Assembly (NCBI GenBank): GCA_026994735.1
Contig: JALWQD010000106.1
Location: 1 to 7,514, forward strand
Direction: 5' to 3'
DNA length: 7,514 nucleotides
Origin: Gammaproteobacteria bacterium
GTDB lineage: Bacteria > Pseudomonadota > Gammaproteobacteria > SZUA-140
In this document: piece by piece, positions 1 to 5,888 of the stretch
Layout of the letters: each line of letters begins with the position of its first letter
How positions within the stretch are numbered: the stretch's first letter is position 1
Notes under the pieces: generated by a model
What the model was told of the DNA's origin: nothing
What the model saw: the letters and a program-made list of their open reading frames with translations, nothing else
Databases searched by the model: none
Translations under genes and position numbers: made by a program

Positions 1-1
1 C

Positions 2-67
2 TGGGAAGAAAGCGGGAATCCTGCCTATGCCTTGTTTTTAGCGGCCGGGACAGGGCCGAAACAATAG
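2..67 (+). CDS. possible C-terminal tail of a gene entering from the left
   Basis: Frame 2 is open from the window edge to a TAG at 65-67. It reads as 21 residues ending in ALFLAAGTGPKQ. The other two plus-strand frames in this stretch read less like protein. The product cannot be recognised from so few residues. The call rests only on the frame being open to the edge and on its protein-like content, so it could be chance. Confidence 0.25.
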   Translation, partial: WEESGNPAYALFLAAGTGPKQ

Positions 68-251
68 CTGGCGGGCCATTTATGGCATTTCATTGCCAAG
101 GTTGCTGGTAAAATATCAAGGCTTCTGAGGCTGTCTGGCCAAGAGAACAGATTGCTGGCCGAGGCAGCTGAAAGGGCTTTCGCTGTTGCATCGGTCGCTG
201 GTCCGACGGTGATGGCGGGTGTTAGTGGCTGCAACGTCACTGAGGGAAAAG

Positions 252-280
252 TTGACGCTAAGGCCATGTTGCGTTGGAAT
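252..280 (+). promoter_or_regulatory. candidate sigma-70 promoter for the small secreted protein
   Basis: TTGACG at 252-257 matches the -35 consensus at five of six bases. A 17-base spacer separates it from TGGAAT at 275-280, which matches the -10 consensus at four of six. Transcription would start near 287 and leave a 5' leader of about 120 bases containing the dyad at 369-383. This is pattern matching only. Confidence 0.35.
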
Positions 281-368
281 AGCCTAGTCTTTAAGACAAC
301 ATTAAGCGGTTGCCGACGCTGTCGGGTTAGAGGGACGGCGGATGTGACCACGCGTAATAATAAGTCGG

Positions 369-383
369 CTGTCTGACAGACAG
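369..383. promoter_or_regulatory. perfect 15-bp dyad, candidate operator
   Basis: CTGTCTG-A-CAGACAG is a perfect 7-bp inverted repeat around one central base. It lies 14 bases before the ribosome binding site at 398-404 and 25 bases before the ATG at 409. A one-base centre cannot form an RNA hairpin, so a dimeric DNA-binding protein is the likelier reader. The regulator is unknown. Confidence 0.35.
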
Positions 384-408
384 TTAGAAGACCTACTAGG
401 GGGGAAAT

Positions 409-771
409 ATGCATACACGTTATTTGATGGCTCCAATCCTGGTCCTTGTGCTGGCCTTTATCGCCTTGCCGGCGATGGCTGCTAACGTGATTAAACTCAA
501 TGCGCCGACCGTACTCGGGACACTGAAGCTTGATGCGGCACAATTGGGCAAGATCAAAAAAGCGATTAACAAGTCACTCAGCACCGATATCATGGACACG
601 GAATTCCAGTGTGGAGAGGAACGCATGGACTGTGTCGTCCGTTCTGTGCGCGAATGGACCTATAAAGGGGATCGTTTGCGTGAAGTGGTGGTTAATTTAC
701 ATACCATAGGCAATACCAGCATTACCGTTCGGCAGCACAAGGGCAAATGGCCCAGGATCAGCACGAAATAA
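409..771 (+). CDS. small exported protein of unknown function
   Basis: I do not recognise a family for this 120-residue protein. Residues 1-24 look like a Sec signal peptide: a short basic start, a hydrophobic core (LVLVLAFIAL) and an AMA|A cleavage site. The mature protein of about 96 residues is mostly polar. It carries two cysteines at positions 68 and 75 in a CGEERMDC segment, well placed for a disulfide in the periplasm. The C-terminal part (VVVNLHTIGNTSITV) looks like alternating beta strand. The start is set by a strong AGGGGGG at 398-404, four bases from the ATG. The gene is monocistronic: a promoter and dyad precede it, and a strong terminator at 792-830 separates it from the next gene. 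A periplasmic binding, inhibitor or assembly role is possible, but nothing in the sequence chooses between them. Confidence 0.75.
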   Translation: MHTRYLMAPILVLVLAFIALPAMAANVIKLNAPTVLGTLKLDAAQLGKIKKAINKSLSTDIMDTEFQCGEERMDCVVRSVREWTYKGDRLREVVVNLHTIGNTSITVRQHKGKWPRISTK

Positions 772-791
772 TAGTATGGGTTGTTGATGAT

Positions 792-830
792 CAGGTCGGG
801 GGCGTCTGTATGAGCCCCCGGCCTGTTTCT
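792..830 (+). terminator. Rho-independent terminator after the small secreted protein
   Basis: A 12-bp stem pairs 792-803 (CAGGTCGGGGGC) with 814-825 (GCCCCCGGCCTG), with one T-G wobble and a 10-base loop. TTTCT follows at 826-830. The GC-rich stem 20 bases past the stop codon is a convincing intrinsic terminator, though the T-run is short and interrupted. It marks the end of the first transcript, so the 861-2794 pair needs its own promoter in the short gap or depends on read-through. Confidence 0.75.
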
Positions 831-860
831 GTTCACTGATTGAAAAGACGGTAGTCGACT

Positions 861-1709
861 ATGAGACTGAACGCCGAGACCTTTGCCGCATGGCCAAACA
901 AGAGCATTACCTTGCTCGGGATGTCGGGTGTTGGCAAGACGCGTCTTGCCCATATGCTGATGAAGAGCAAATGGTTTCATTATTCCGGCGATTATCGTAT
1001 CGGCACACGTTATCTCGATGAGCCGATTCTCGACAATATCAAGAAGCAGGCCATGCAAGTGCCTTTTTTGCGTGATTTGCTCCGTTCAGACTCGATCTTT
1101 ATCAAGAATAATATTTCCGTCCATAATCTGCTGCCGGTGGCCAGTTTCCTCGGCAAATTGGGCAATCCGGAGCTTGGCGGCTTGCCGCTGACTGAATTCA
1201 AGCGGCGCCAGGACCTGCACCATCGTGCCGAGATTGCGGCAATGAAGGATGTGCCGATGTTCATTCAGAAGGCGCAGGAAATATACGGTTATAAACATTT
1301 TATTAACGATGCCGGTGGCAGTATTTGTGAGCTTGATGATGAGACAGTCATCGACTGTCTGGCCGAGCATACGTTGATTATTTACATTAAAGCCAGCGAT
1401 GAGGATGAGCATGCCCTGATTCAACGTGCCCAGGCTGATCCCAAGCCACTTTATTATCGCGAGGCCTTTCTCGAAGAGCAGCTGACGGTTTATATGCAAG
1501 AAAAGGGTTTTGAATATGTGGCCATGATCGATCCGGATGATTTTGTTCGCTGGATCTTTCCCCACCTTTTTTATTCGCGCATTCCCCGCTATCAGGCGAT
1601 TGTTCGTCAGGTTGGTTATTCGGTGACCACGGCCGAGCTTGCCGCTGTAAATGATGAAGCGGATTTTCTCGCTCTGGTGGAAAAGGCGGTGGCCAGGGAG
1701 ACACGCTAA
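861..1709 (+). CDS. P-loop NTPase, shikimate-kinase-like, uncharacterised
   Basis: This 282-residue protein of unknown role is of a type usually annotated simply as ATPase in proteobacteria. A Walker A motif GMSGVGKT at residues 20-27 sits directly after the first beta strand. A distinctive conserved-looking block, FINDAGGSICELDDE, spans 147-161. Further on, IIYIKA (173-178) followed by R189 and DPKPLYY (193-199) resembles the lid and base-binding end of shikimate, gluconate and nucleotide kinases. A small-molecule kinase is therefore a fair inference, but the substrate is unknown. No signal peptide or membrane segment is visible, so it should be cytosolic. The ATG at 861 is the only sensible start: TAG lies in frame two codons upstream and Walker A follows soon after. 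The ribosome binding site is weak. Its stop overlaps the next start as TAATG, so the two proteins are probably made together. Confidence 0.8.
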   Translation: MRLNAETFAAWPNKSITLLGMSGVGKTRLAHMLMKSKWFHYSGDYRIGTRYLDEPILDNIKKQAMQVPFLRDLLRSDSIFIKNNISVHNLLPVASFLGKLGNPELGGLPLTEFKRRQDLHHRAEIAAMKDVPMFIQKAQEIYGYKHFINDAGGSICELDDETVIDCLAEHTLIIYIKASDEDEHALIQRAQADPKPLYYREAFLEEQLTVYMQEKGFEYVAMIDPDDFVRWIFPHLFYSRIPRYQAIVRQVGYSVTTAELAAVNDEADFLALVEKAVARETR

Positions 1710-2794
1710 TGCCTCTGGTCGCACCTTCCGATCTGCCGACTTTTGAACGTCTTCGTCGAGAGGGAGAGACGGTACTTGATCCGGGGGATGCCATTCATCA
1801 GGATATTCGGGAGCTACATATCGGTTTGCTCAATATGATGCCTGATGCCGCCCTTGAGGCGACGGAGCGACAATTTTTCCGTCTCGTTGGTGAGAGTAAT
1901 CAGATTGCCCAATTTTTCATGCACCCTTTTACCCTGCCGGAAATTGTTCGTAGTGAGCAGGCCCAGGCCTATGTTGACCGCTATTATGAAAGCTTTTCGG
2001 AACTGAAGGAGAAGGGGCTTGATGCGCTCATCATCACCGGTGCCAATGTCAGTCAGCCAGACCTTGCCGATGAGTCCTTCTGGCAGCCGCTGATTGAAGT
2101 TATTGAATGGGCCATGGACAATGTCACATCGACACTCTGCTCCTGCCTGGCTACCCATGCCGTGATGCAGTTTCATCATGGTCAACGGCGGCGACCACTG
2201 CCAAAGAAACGATGGGGTGTTTTTAATCACAGCGTTGTTGAACGCAGTCATCCGCTGGTAAATGATGTCAATACCTGTTTTGACGTGCCTCATTCGCGTT
2301 TTAATGAAGTTGGGCGTGACCAGTTCGAGGCGGCCGGTTTGAAGGTCCTCGTTGAGAGCAAGATAGCAGGTGTACACCTGGCGGTTAGTGAAGATCTGTT
2401 TCGTATCGTTTATTTTCAGGGGCACCCGGAATATGACACGGTCAGTCTGCTGAAGGAATACAAGCGCGAGGTCAATGCCTTCGCTCTTGGACAGCGACAA
2501 CTTTATCCGCCTTTCCCGGACAATTTCTTTTCACGTCAAGGCCAGGCAATACTGGACGAATATCAGTTGCGCCTAACGCGCGCACGCGATGCGGGTAGTG
2601 AATTGCCGGCTTTTCCCGAAGCACTGGTGTGCGCACGTCTTGGTAATACCTGGCATGATACGGCCGAGTCGGTGATCAATAACTGGGTCGGAAAAATTTA
2701 TGCAGTTACCAATAATGACCGCCGCATTCCGTTTATGGAAGGCGTTGACCCGAATGATCCGCTGGCCCTGCGAGAGCAGATGAGGCCACGCTAA
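1709..2794 (+). CDS. MetA-family homoserine O-succinyltransferase-like enzyme
   Basis: A glutamine-amidotransferase-fold acyltransferase of the HTS/MetA family, 361 residues against about 310 for E. coli MetA. The family acylates the homoserine hydroxyl from acyl-CoA in methionine synthesis. By alignment from memory, the nucleophile is Cys146 (STLCSCLATHA) and the triad partners are His239 and Glu241 in GHPEYD. Glu250, Arg253 and the PHSR block at 194-197 are also kept. Near the C-terminus, NNWVGKIYAVT matches the family's conserved tail. Two signature sites differ. The usual NLMPKK is NMMPDA at 42-47. The TGAP(L/V)(G/E) loop reads TGANVS at 110-115, placing Ser115 where Gly (succinyl-CoA) or Glu (acetyl-CoA) normally sits. 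Family membership is clear, but substrate and acyl donor are not. The gene starts at TAATG on the P-loop gene's stop, with GGGAG at 1696-1700 as ribosome binding site. Confidence 0.85.
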   Translation: MPLVAPSDLPTFERLRREGETVLDPGDAIHQDIRELHIGLLNMMPDAALEATERQFFRLVGESNQIAQFFMHPFTLPEIVRSEQAQAYVDRYYESFSELKEKGLDALIITGANVSQPDLADESFWQPLIEVIEWAMDNVTSTLCSCLATHAVMQFHHGQRRRPLPKKRWGVFNHSVVERSHPLVNDVNTCFDVPHSRFNEVGRDQFEAAGLKVLVESKIAGVHLAVSEDLFRIVYFQGHPEYDTVSLLKEYKREVNAFALGQRQLYPPFPDNFFSRQGQAILDEYQLRLTRARDAGSELPAFPEALVCARLGNTWHDTAESVINNWVGKIYAVTNNDRRIPFMEGVDPNDPLALREQMRPR

Positions 2795-2795
2795 C

Positions 2796-2825
2796 GTCCT
2801 CACAGCACTATGCCGCAGTGAGGAC
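2796..2825. terminator. hairpin after the MetA-like gene
   Basis: GTCCTCAC at 2796-2803 pairs perfectly with GTGAGGAC at 2818-2825. Two further inner pairs (GC/GC) follow past an A-A mismatch. It begins one base after the stop codon region of the preceding gene. There is no T-run on either side, so as an intrinsic terminator it is incomplete. It may instead stabilise the 3' end or act with Rho. It lies between two converging operons. Confidence 0.4.
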
Positions 2826-3042
2826 AAGGGAGGTCAAGATCAGTCCGCAGCTTGTTCTGATGGTCAAACCCTCGCGCTTGCAGTTGCCGGTCCTCTTGAT
2901 AAAAACGGATGCGTGCAGCGCCGACAAGGGGCTGTGATTTTCTTTATGGGCAGTGGCTGCCGCCAAGGTCACGAAGGGTTGCCAGGGCGTGTCGTGTCTG
3001 TGTCTGCCGTTGCTGTTCTTTCCAGGGGGCCGTTTTGATCAA
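2800..3042 (-). other. interrupted reading frame downstream of arsS
   Basis: After the arsS stop (3057-3055) the same frame offers TTG at 3042-3040, with AGAGG seven bases upstream (3054-3050). It reads LIKTAPWKEQQ onward for 32 codons to TAA at 2946-2944. It then stays open for 47 more codons, to TGA at 2802-2800, ending in LPCPHCGIVL, which resembles one half of a zinc ribbon. The second part has no start codon of its own. This may be a microprotein, a small gene broken by one nonsense change, or chance. I recognise no family. The last codons overlap the hairpin at 2796-2825. Confidence 0.22.
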
Positions 3043-3054
3043 TCTGCGGCCTCT

Positions 3055-4023
3055 TTAGCCCTCTGCCAGCGCTCCCCCACAACTACTGCCCTGACCGGCG
3101 GTGCAGCCGTAGCAATGTTCCTTGACGACAATGGGGTGACCTTCGATTGCGGCCGGTGCCAGATCACGAATATGACTGCGAGGCTTGTCGGCGTTGAGAA
3201 GGGGCAGGCCGAGCATCTGGTTAAAGTCACAATCAAAGAGATAACCTTGCCAATCAACGCTGATCAGGTTGCGGCACATGACCGAGGCAAGGTTTTCGTC
3301 CTTGTGGGCATCACGCAGCAATGCCATGTAATCGCCAAACTGGCCTTTTGACAGTAAGGTGCTGCCAAAGCGCTGGATGGGCATATTGGCAAGGGTAAAA
3401 AGGTGGTCGAAGCGGATGCCGAAATGCTCATTGAGATGGGCCTTGTAGGCGCTTTCAAGGTTATCCTGGGCGGGTGGCAGGACAGGGCCCTGAGGGTTGT
3501 AGACGAGATTTAACGGGCGGCCTGGGTCACCCTGGCCATAGCCGAGGCGATTGAGGCTCTGGAGGCCACGAATACTGGCTTGGAAGACGCCATTACCGCG
3601 CTGGGCATCAACATTATCTTCCAGGTAGCAGGGCAGCGAGGCGGTGATCTCGACGCCTTGCTGGGCCAGAAATTCGGCTAAACCCTGCTGTCCCTCTTCG
3701 GCAAGAATGGTCAGGTTGCAGCGATCCATGACACGAATGCCAAGCTGGCGGGTGGCGACGATGAGGTCTCTAAAATGCGGATTCATTTCGGGTGCGCCCC
3801 CCGTCAGGTCGAGCATGTCGACGGGATGGCGAGAGAGAAAGGCAAGGATGTCATCAATCGTCTCGCGGCTCATGATTTCCGTGCGCTTGGGGCCGGCATT
3901 GACATGACAGTGCAAGCAGCTCTGGTTACAGAGGTAGCCGAGATTGACCTGCAGGGTTTCGAGTCGCTGTCGTCGCAGTGGTGGAAATGTGGTCGTTTCG
4001 AGATGGGGGAGGGTCGCTTGCAT
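3055..4023 (-). CDS. arsS: arsenosugar biosynthesis radical SAM protein ArsS
   Basis: A cytosolic radical SAM enzyme of 322 residues. The cluster motif CNQSCLHC places Cys32, Cys36 and Cys39 on the [4Fe-4S] cluster, and TGGAPEM (74-80) is the SAM-contacting motif. Cys250 and Cys265 lie in the second half, and the C-terminus has the Cys-rich signature HCYGCTAGQGSSC (303-315) that marks the ArsS (rSAM/selenodomain) family. Characterised ArsS transfers the SAM-derived 5'-deoxyadenosyl group to a dimethylated arsenical, giving the precursor of arsenosugars. Here the C-terminal motif is all cysteine, with no in-frame TGA. The ATG at 4023 is preceded by AGGAAAAGG, and the gene begins 14 bases after the TVP38 gene, so it is the last member of that operon. 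No arsM methyltransferase or arsenosugar glycosyltransferase is in view. The family call is strong; arsenic as the in vivo substrate is inferred. Confidence 0.88.
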   Translation of the reverse strand: MQATLPHLETTTFPPLRRQRLETLQVNLGYLCNQSCLHCHVNAGPKRTEIMSRETIDDILAFLSRHPVDMLDLTGGAPEMNPHFRDLIVATRQLGIRVMDRCNLTILAEEGQQGLAEFLAQQGVEITASLPCYLEDNVDAQRGNGVFQASIRGLQSLNRLGYGQGDPGRPLNLVYNPQGPVLPPAQDNLESAYKAHLNEHFGIRFDHLFTLANMPIQRFGSTLLSKGQFGDYMALLRDAHKDENLASVMCRNLISVDWQGYLFDCDFNQMLGLPLLNADKPRSHIRDLAPAAIEGHPIVVKEHCYGCTAGQGSSCGGALAEG

Positions 4024-4037
4024 GGGCCTTTTCCTGA

Positions 4038-4766
4038 TTATTGGCTGTGGTTGGTTTTTGTTTGTCGACCTTTCAGGCGTCGAATGAATACCGGCAGCAG
4101 GGCAAAGGCGCCGAGTAACCCGAAAGCGAGCAGGGTCTCTTTTGAAACCAGCTGGTTGAGTGAGTCGATGCGCCCCAGTGATTGGCCGAGGTTGGCAAAG
4201 ACAAAGCTGCCCGGCAGGATACCAATCGCTGTTGCCAGGAGATAGTGGCGTAAGGGCATTGGTGTGAATGCCGGGACAAGGTTGACGAGCCAGAAAGGGA
4301 ACAGGGGCACCAGGCGCAAAAAGAGTAAGTAGCTGAAGGCGTTGTCCTCGAAGCCATCAATGAGTCGTTTTGCCAGACCGCCGGCACGTTTTTGTGCCGC
4401 TTCGGCGAAAAGGTAGCGCGCGGCAAGAAAGACAAGGCCTGCGCCTGCTGTTGCAGCCAGGACGATAACGCCGGTGCCGACCCAGCGGCCGAAGAGAAAG
4501 CCGACAGTCAATGATAGCAACACGCCACCGGGTATGCTCAATGCCGTTGACAGCGTATAAATGACTGCCGTCATCGTCAACAGGGTGATGTAATGCTGCT
4601 CACTATAGGCGAGCAAGGCGTCGCGATTGTCTTTGATGGTATTCAGCGACAGGTATTCATCTCCGCCAAGACTGAAAAAGGCGATGATGCCACCGATAAA
4701 CAGGCTGCCAATGGCCAGGCGAGGCCAGAGAGCCTGGTGCGAGTGGGGGGATTTTTCAGTCGGCAT
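4038..4766 (-). CDS. TVP38/TMEM64 (VTT domain) inner-membrane protein
   Basis: A 242-residue polytopic membrane protein of the DedA/TVP38/VTT superfamily. Hydrophobic segments lie near residues 15-34, 58-78, 79-118, 145-165, 173-194 and 211-229. The family hallmark is FLRLVPLFPFWLVN (149-162), a re-entrant-like segment with Arg151, Pro154 and Pro157, followed by GILPG (182-186). The C-terminus is basic (RRLKGRQTK), consistent with a cytoplasmic end. Relatives are linked to lipid scrambling or transport and to proton-dependent envelope homeostasis, and some accompany metal or selenite genes. Its place directly upstream of arsS, 14 bases away, suggests moving or tolerating the ArsS product or its lipid form, but this is inference. 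The start at 4766 has AGGAAA about nine bases upstream. Confidence 0.85.
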   Translation of the reverse strand: MPTEKSPHSHQALWPRLAIGSLFIGGIIAFFSLGGDEYLSLNTIKDNRDALLAYSEQHYITLLTMTAVIYTLSTALSIPGGVLLSLTVGFLFGRWVGTGVIVLAATAGAGLVFLAARYLFAEAAQKRAGGLAKRLIDGFEDNAFSYLLFLRLVPLFPFWLVNLVPAFTPMPLRHYLLATAIGILPGSFVFANLGQSLGRIDSLNQLVSKETLLAFGLLGAFALLPVFIRRLKGRQTKTNHSQ

Positions 4767-4828
4767 ATGAAAGGTTTCCTGGATGGTTGGTCGGTATCAA
4801 AGTAGGGCTTGTTGTCAGCGATTGCTGG

Positions 4829-5809
4829 CTAATTATCGTTTTCAGTCTGATAGCGATAAACCGCGCTGTCAGGATGAAAGGCATACCAGGCAAACCAGTA
4901 ACTGATCATGCTTGTCAGGCGTTGCTGGTCGGTAGTGTATATGCTTGCGCTGCGGTTTTCAGTATCGTATTCAATACGCAGGTTTTGTCCCGCCAGATGG
5001 TCCATCAAGGGTGAGGGGGATTTTGCCAGTTCACTAAAAGGCCAGGCCTTGTGCTGGCCGTTAATCGTGACGGTGAGTACTTCTTCTTTTGGATGCAAGC
5101 GGTTGCTGGTGCGGTTGCTGAGGGGGAAAATGATCCGTCGGCTGCGCCGGTAATCCGCATAGGGGTCACGATTGTAATCACGACGATAACCGGTTTTTCT
5201 TGACAGCACTTGTGTTTCGGGGTGGCGCAGACGCCAATCTTTCCAGCGGGTGTGTTCCAGCGGCAGGCGTTGTAAGTGGCTGCCCATGGCCGGGCCGCTG
5301 ATCGCCTGGCCGAGAATTTGTGACCAGAGTGATTCTGTTTGCCGGTCGTAGAGCAGGACATCATTGTTATAGAGCAGACCGGAAACACCAAAGTCGAGCA
5401 CTTTTCCTTGCAGTTGGCGAGAAAAGGCGACACCGCTGCCGCAGAGAGGGCAGTAAGTGATAGCAACGGCTGTATTGCCAACACTATCGTTGACGATCTC
5501 ATGCCAATTGAGGATAGCCACTGGATAGGCGCGGGCCTGGCCTTCAATCAGCAGGGCGAGGATACGGTCGTCATCCTGAAGTTCTGTACGCGCTTCCTCG
5601 GCATTAATAAAATGCGCCTGACTCAATGCCGGGATGCCGTCACGTGGCGGGCCTCCGGGTAGTATCTGTCCGGCCGGAATGAGTGTCTGCTGAAGGTCGA
5701 AGCCATGAAGGCTCTCACTGGCGAGAGCGTTGAGGGGCTTCAGGACAAGCAATACGATGATGACAGGCAGAGCCAACGACGATGTTATTGCTGCCAATAG
5801 GTGCCTCAT
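4829..5809 (-). CDS. exported DUF3179 protein with CPLC motif
   Basis: A 326-residue protein of the DUF3179 family, whose function is unknown. Residues 1-30 form a signal peptide with a long hydrophobic core and an ALA|SE cleavage site, so the protein should be periplasmic. The DUF3179 signatures are clear: AYPVAILNWHEIVND (94-108), then AITYCPLCGSGVAFSR (116-131) with Cys120 and Cys123, and a LWSQILGQAI segment at 161-170. The CxxC plus nearby His103 could bind metal or do thiol redox chemistry, but no activity is established to my knowledge. It is the first gene of the operon with TVP38 (62-base gap) and arsS, which suggests an envelope role in the same pathway. The start is supported by the signal peptide. 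The ribosome binding site (GGCGGG) is poor, and an eight-codon frame overlaps the start as ATGA. Confidence 0.85.
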   Translation of the reverse strand: MRHLLAAITSSLALPVIIVLLVLKPLNALASESLHGFDLQQTLIPAGQILPGGPPRDGIPALSQAHFINAEEARTELQDDDRILALLIEGQARAYPVAILNWHEIVNDSVGNTAVAITYCPLCGSGVAFSRQLQGKVLDFGVSGLLYNNDVLLYDRQTESLWSQILGQAISGPAMGSHLQRLPLEHTRWKDWRLRHPETQVLSRKTGYRRDYNRDPYADYRRSRRIIFPLSNRTSNRLHPKEEVLTVTINGQHKAWPFSELAKSPSPLMDHLAGQNLRIEYDTENRSASIYTTDQQRLTSMISYWFAWYAFHPDSAVYRYQTENDN

Positions 5810-5843
5810 TTTTTACCCGCCATTTTCTTCATGCCACTGAGTC

Positions 5844-5875
5844 GCCGGATGGCTTGCTTGCTTACACTGTCCGGC
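5844..5875. repeat. inverted repeat in the divergent intergenic region
   Basis: GCCGGA at 5844-5849 and TCCGGC at 5870-5875 are perfect 6-bp arms 20 bases apart. An alternative pairing is CGCCGG (5843-5848) with CCGGCG (5875-5880). The loop contains three tandem copies of GCTT. Arms about 26 bases centre to centre would suit a dimeric repressor or a leader hairpin for the leftward transcript. No regulator can be named. Confidence 0.3.
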
Positions 5876-5888
5876 CGGCGAGTGCCAA
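5861..5888 (-). promoter_or_regulatory. candidate promoter of the DUF3179-TVP38-arsS operon
   Basis: On the minus strand, TTGGCA (5888-5883) matches the -35 consensus at five of six bases. TGTAAG (5866-5861) matches the -10 at four of six, with a 16-base spacer. Transcription would begin near 5854, about 45 bases before the DUF3179 start. Inverted GCCGGA/TCCGGC arms (5844-5849 and 5870-5875) overlap it. This is pattern matching only. Confidence 0.3.

Larger units (their letters stand above)
68..408. other. gene-free leader region
   Basis: This 341-base stretch has no convincing gene. Open frames exist on both strands (a TTG-started 74-codon frame at 152-376 on plus, and a longer minus frame crossing into the next gene), but neither resembles a known family or has a good ribosome binding site. 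It does hold a promoter-like pair at 252-280, a small CCGAC/GTCGG dyad at 313-325 and a perfect dyad at 369-383. It is best read as the regulatory region of the small secreted-protein gene that follows. Confidence 0.5.

Noticed and set aside
152..376. A 74-codon TTG-started frame on the plus strand in the left leader
   Set aside because: It has no good ribosome binding site, no recognisable domain and low-complexity Arg/Ala content. The promoter-like pair at 252-280 lies inside it, so it is more likely noncoding.
25..543. A long minus-strand frame of 172 codons across the leader and the start of the secreted-protein gene
   Set aside because: It overlaps the signal peptide region of a well-supported plus-strand gene and has no family resemblance.
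1086..1724. A 212-codon minus-strand frame over the P-loop gene
   Set aside because: It is antisense to a protein with an intact Walker A motif and conserved blocks, and has no protein signature of its own.
3035..3042. TTGATCAA palindrome downstream of arsS
   Set aside because: An 8-bp palindrome is expected by chance in a window of this size and has no partner copy or obvious placement.
2953..3351. A 132-codon plus-strand frame over the end of arsS
   Set aside because: Most of it is antisense to the Cys-rich C-terminus of ArsS, which is strongly supported.
5851..5864. Triple GCTT tandem repeat as a phase-variable tract
   Set aside because: Only three copies in a noncoding loop, too few for slippage switching, and no coding frame depends on it.
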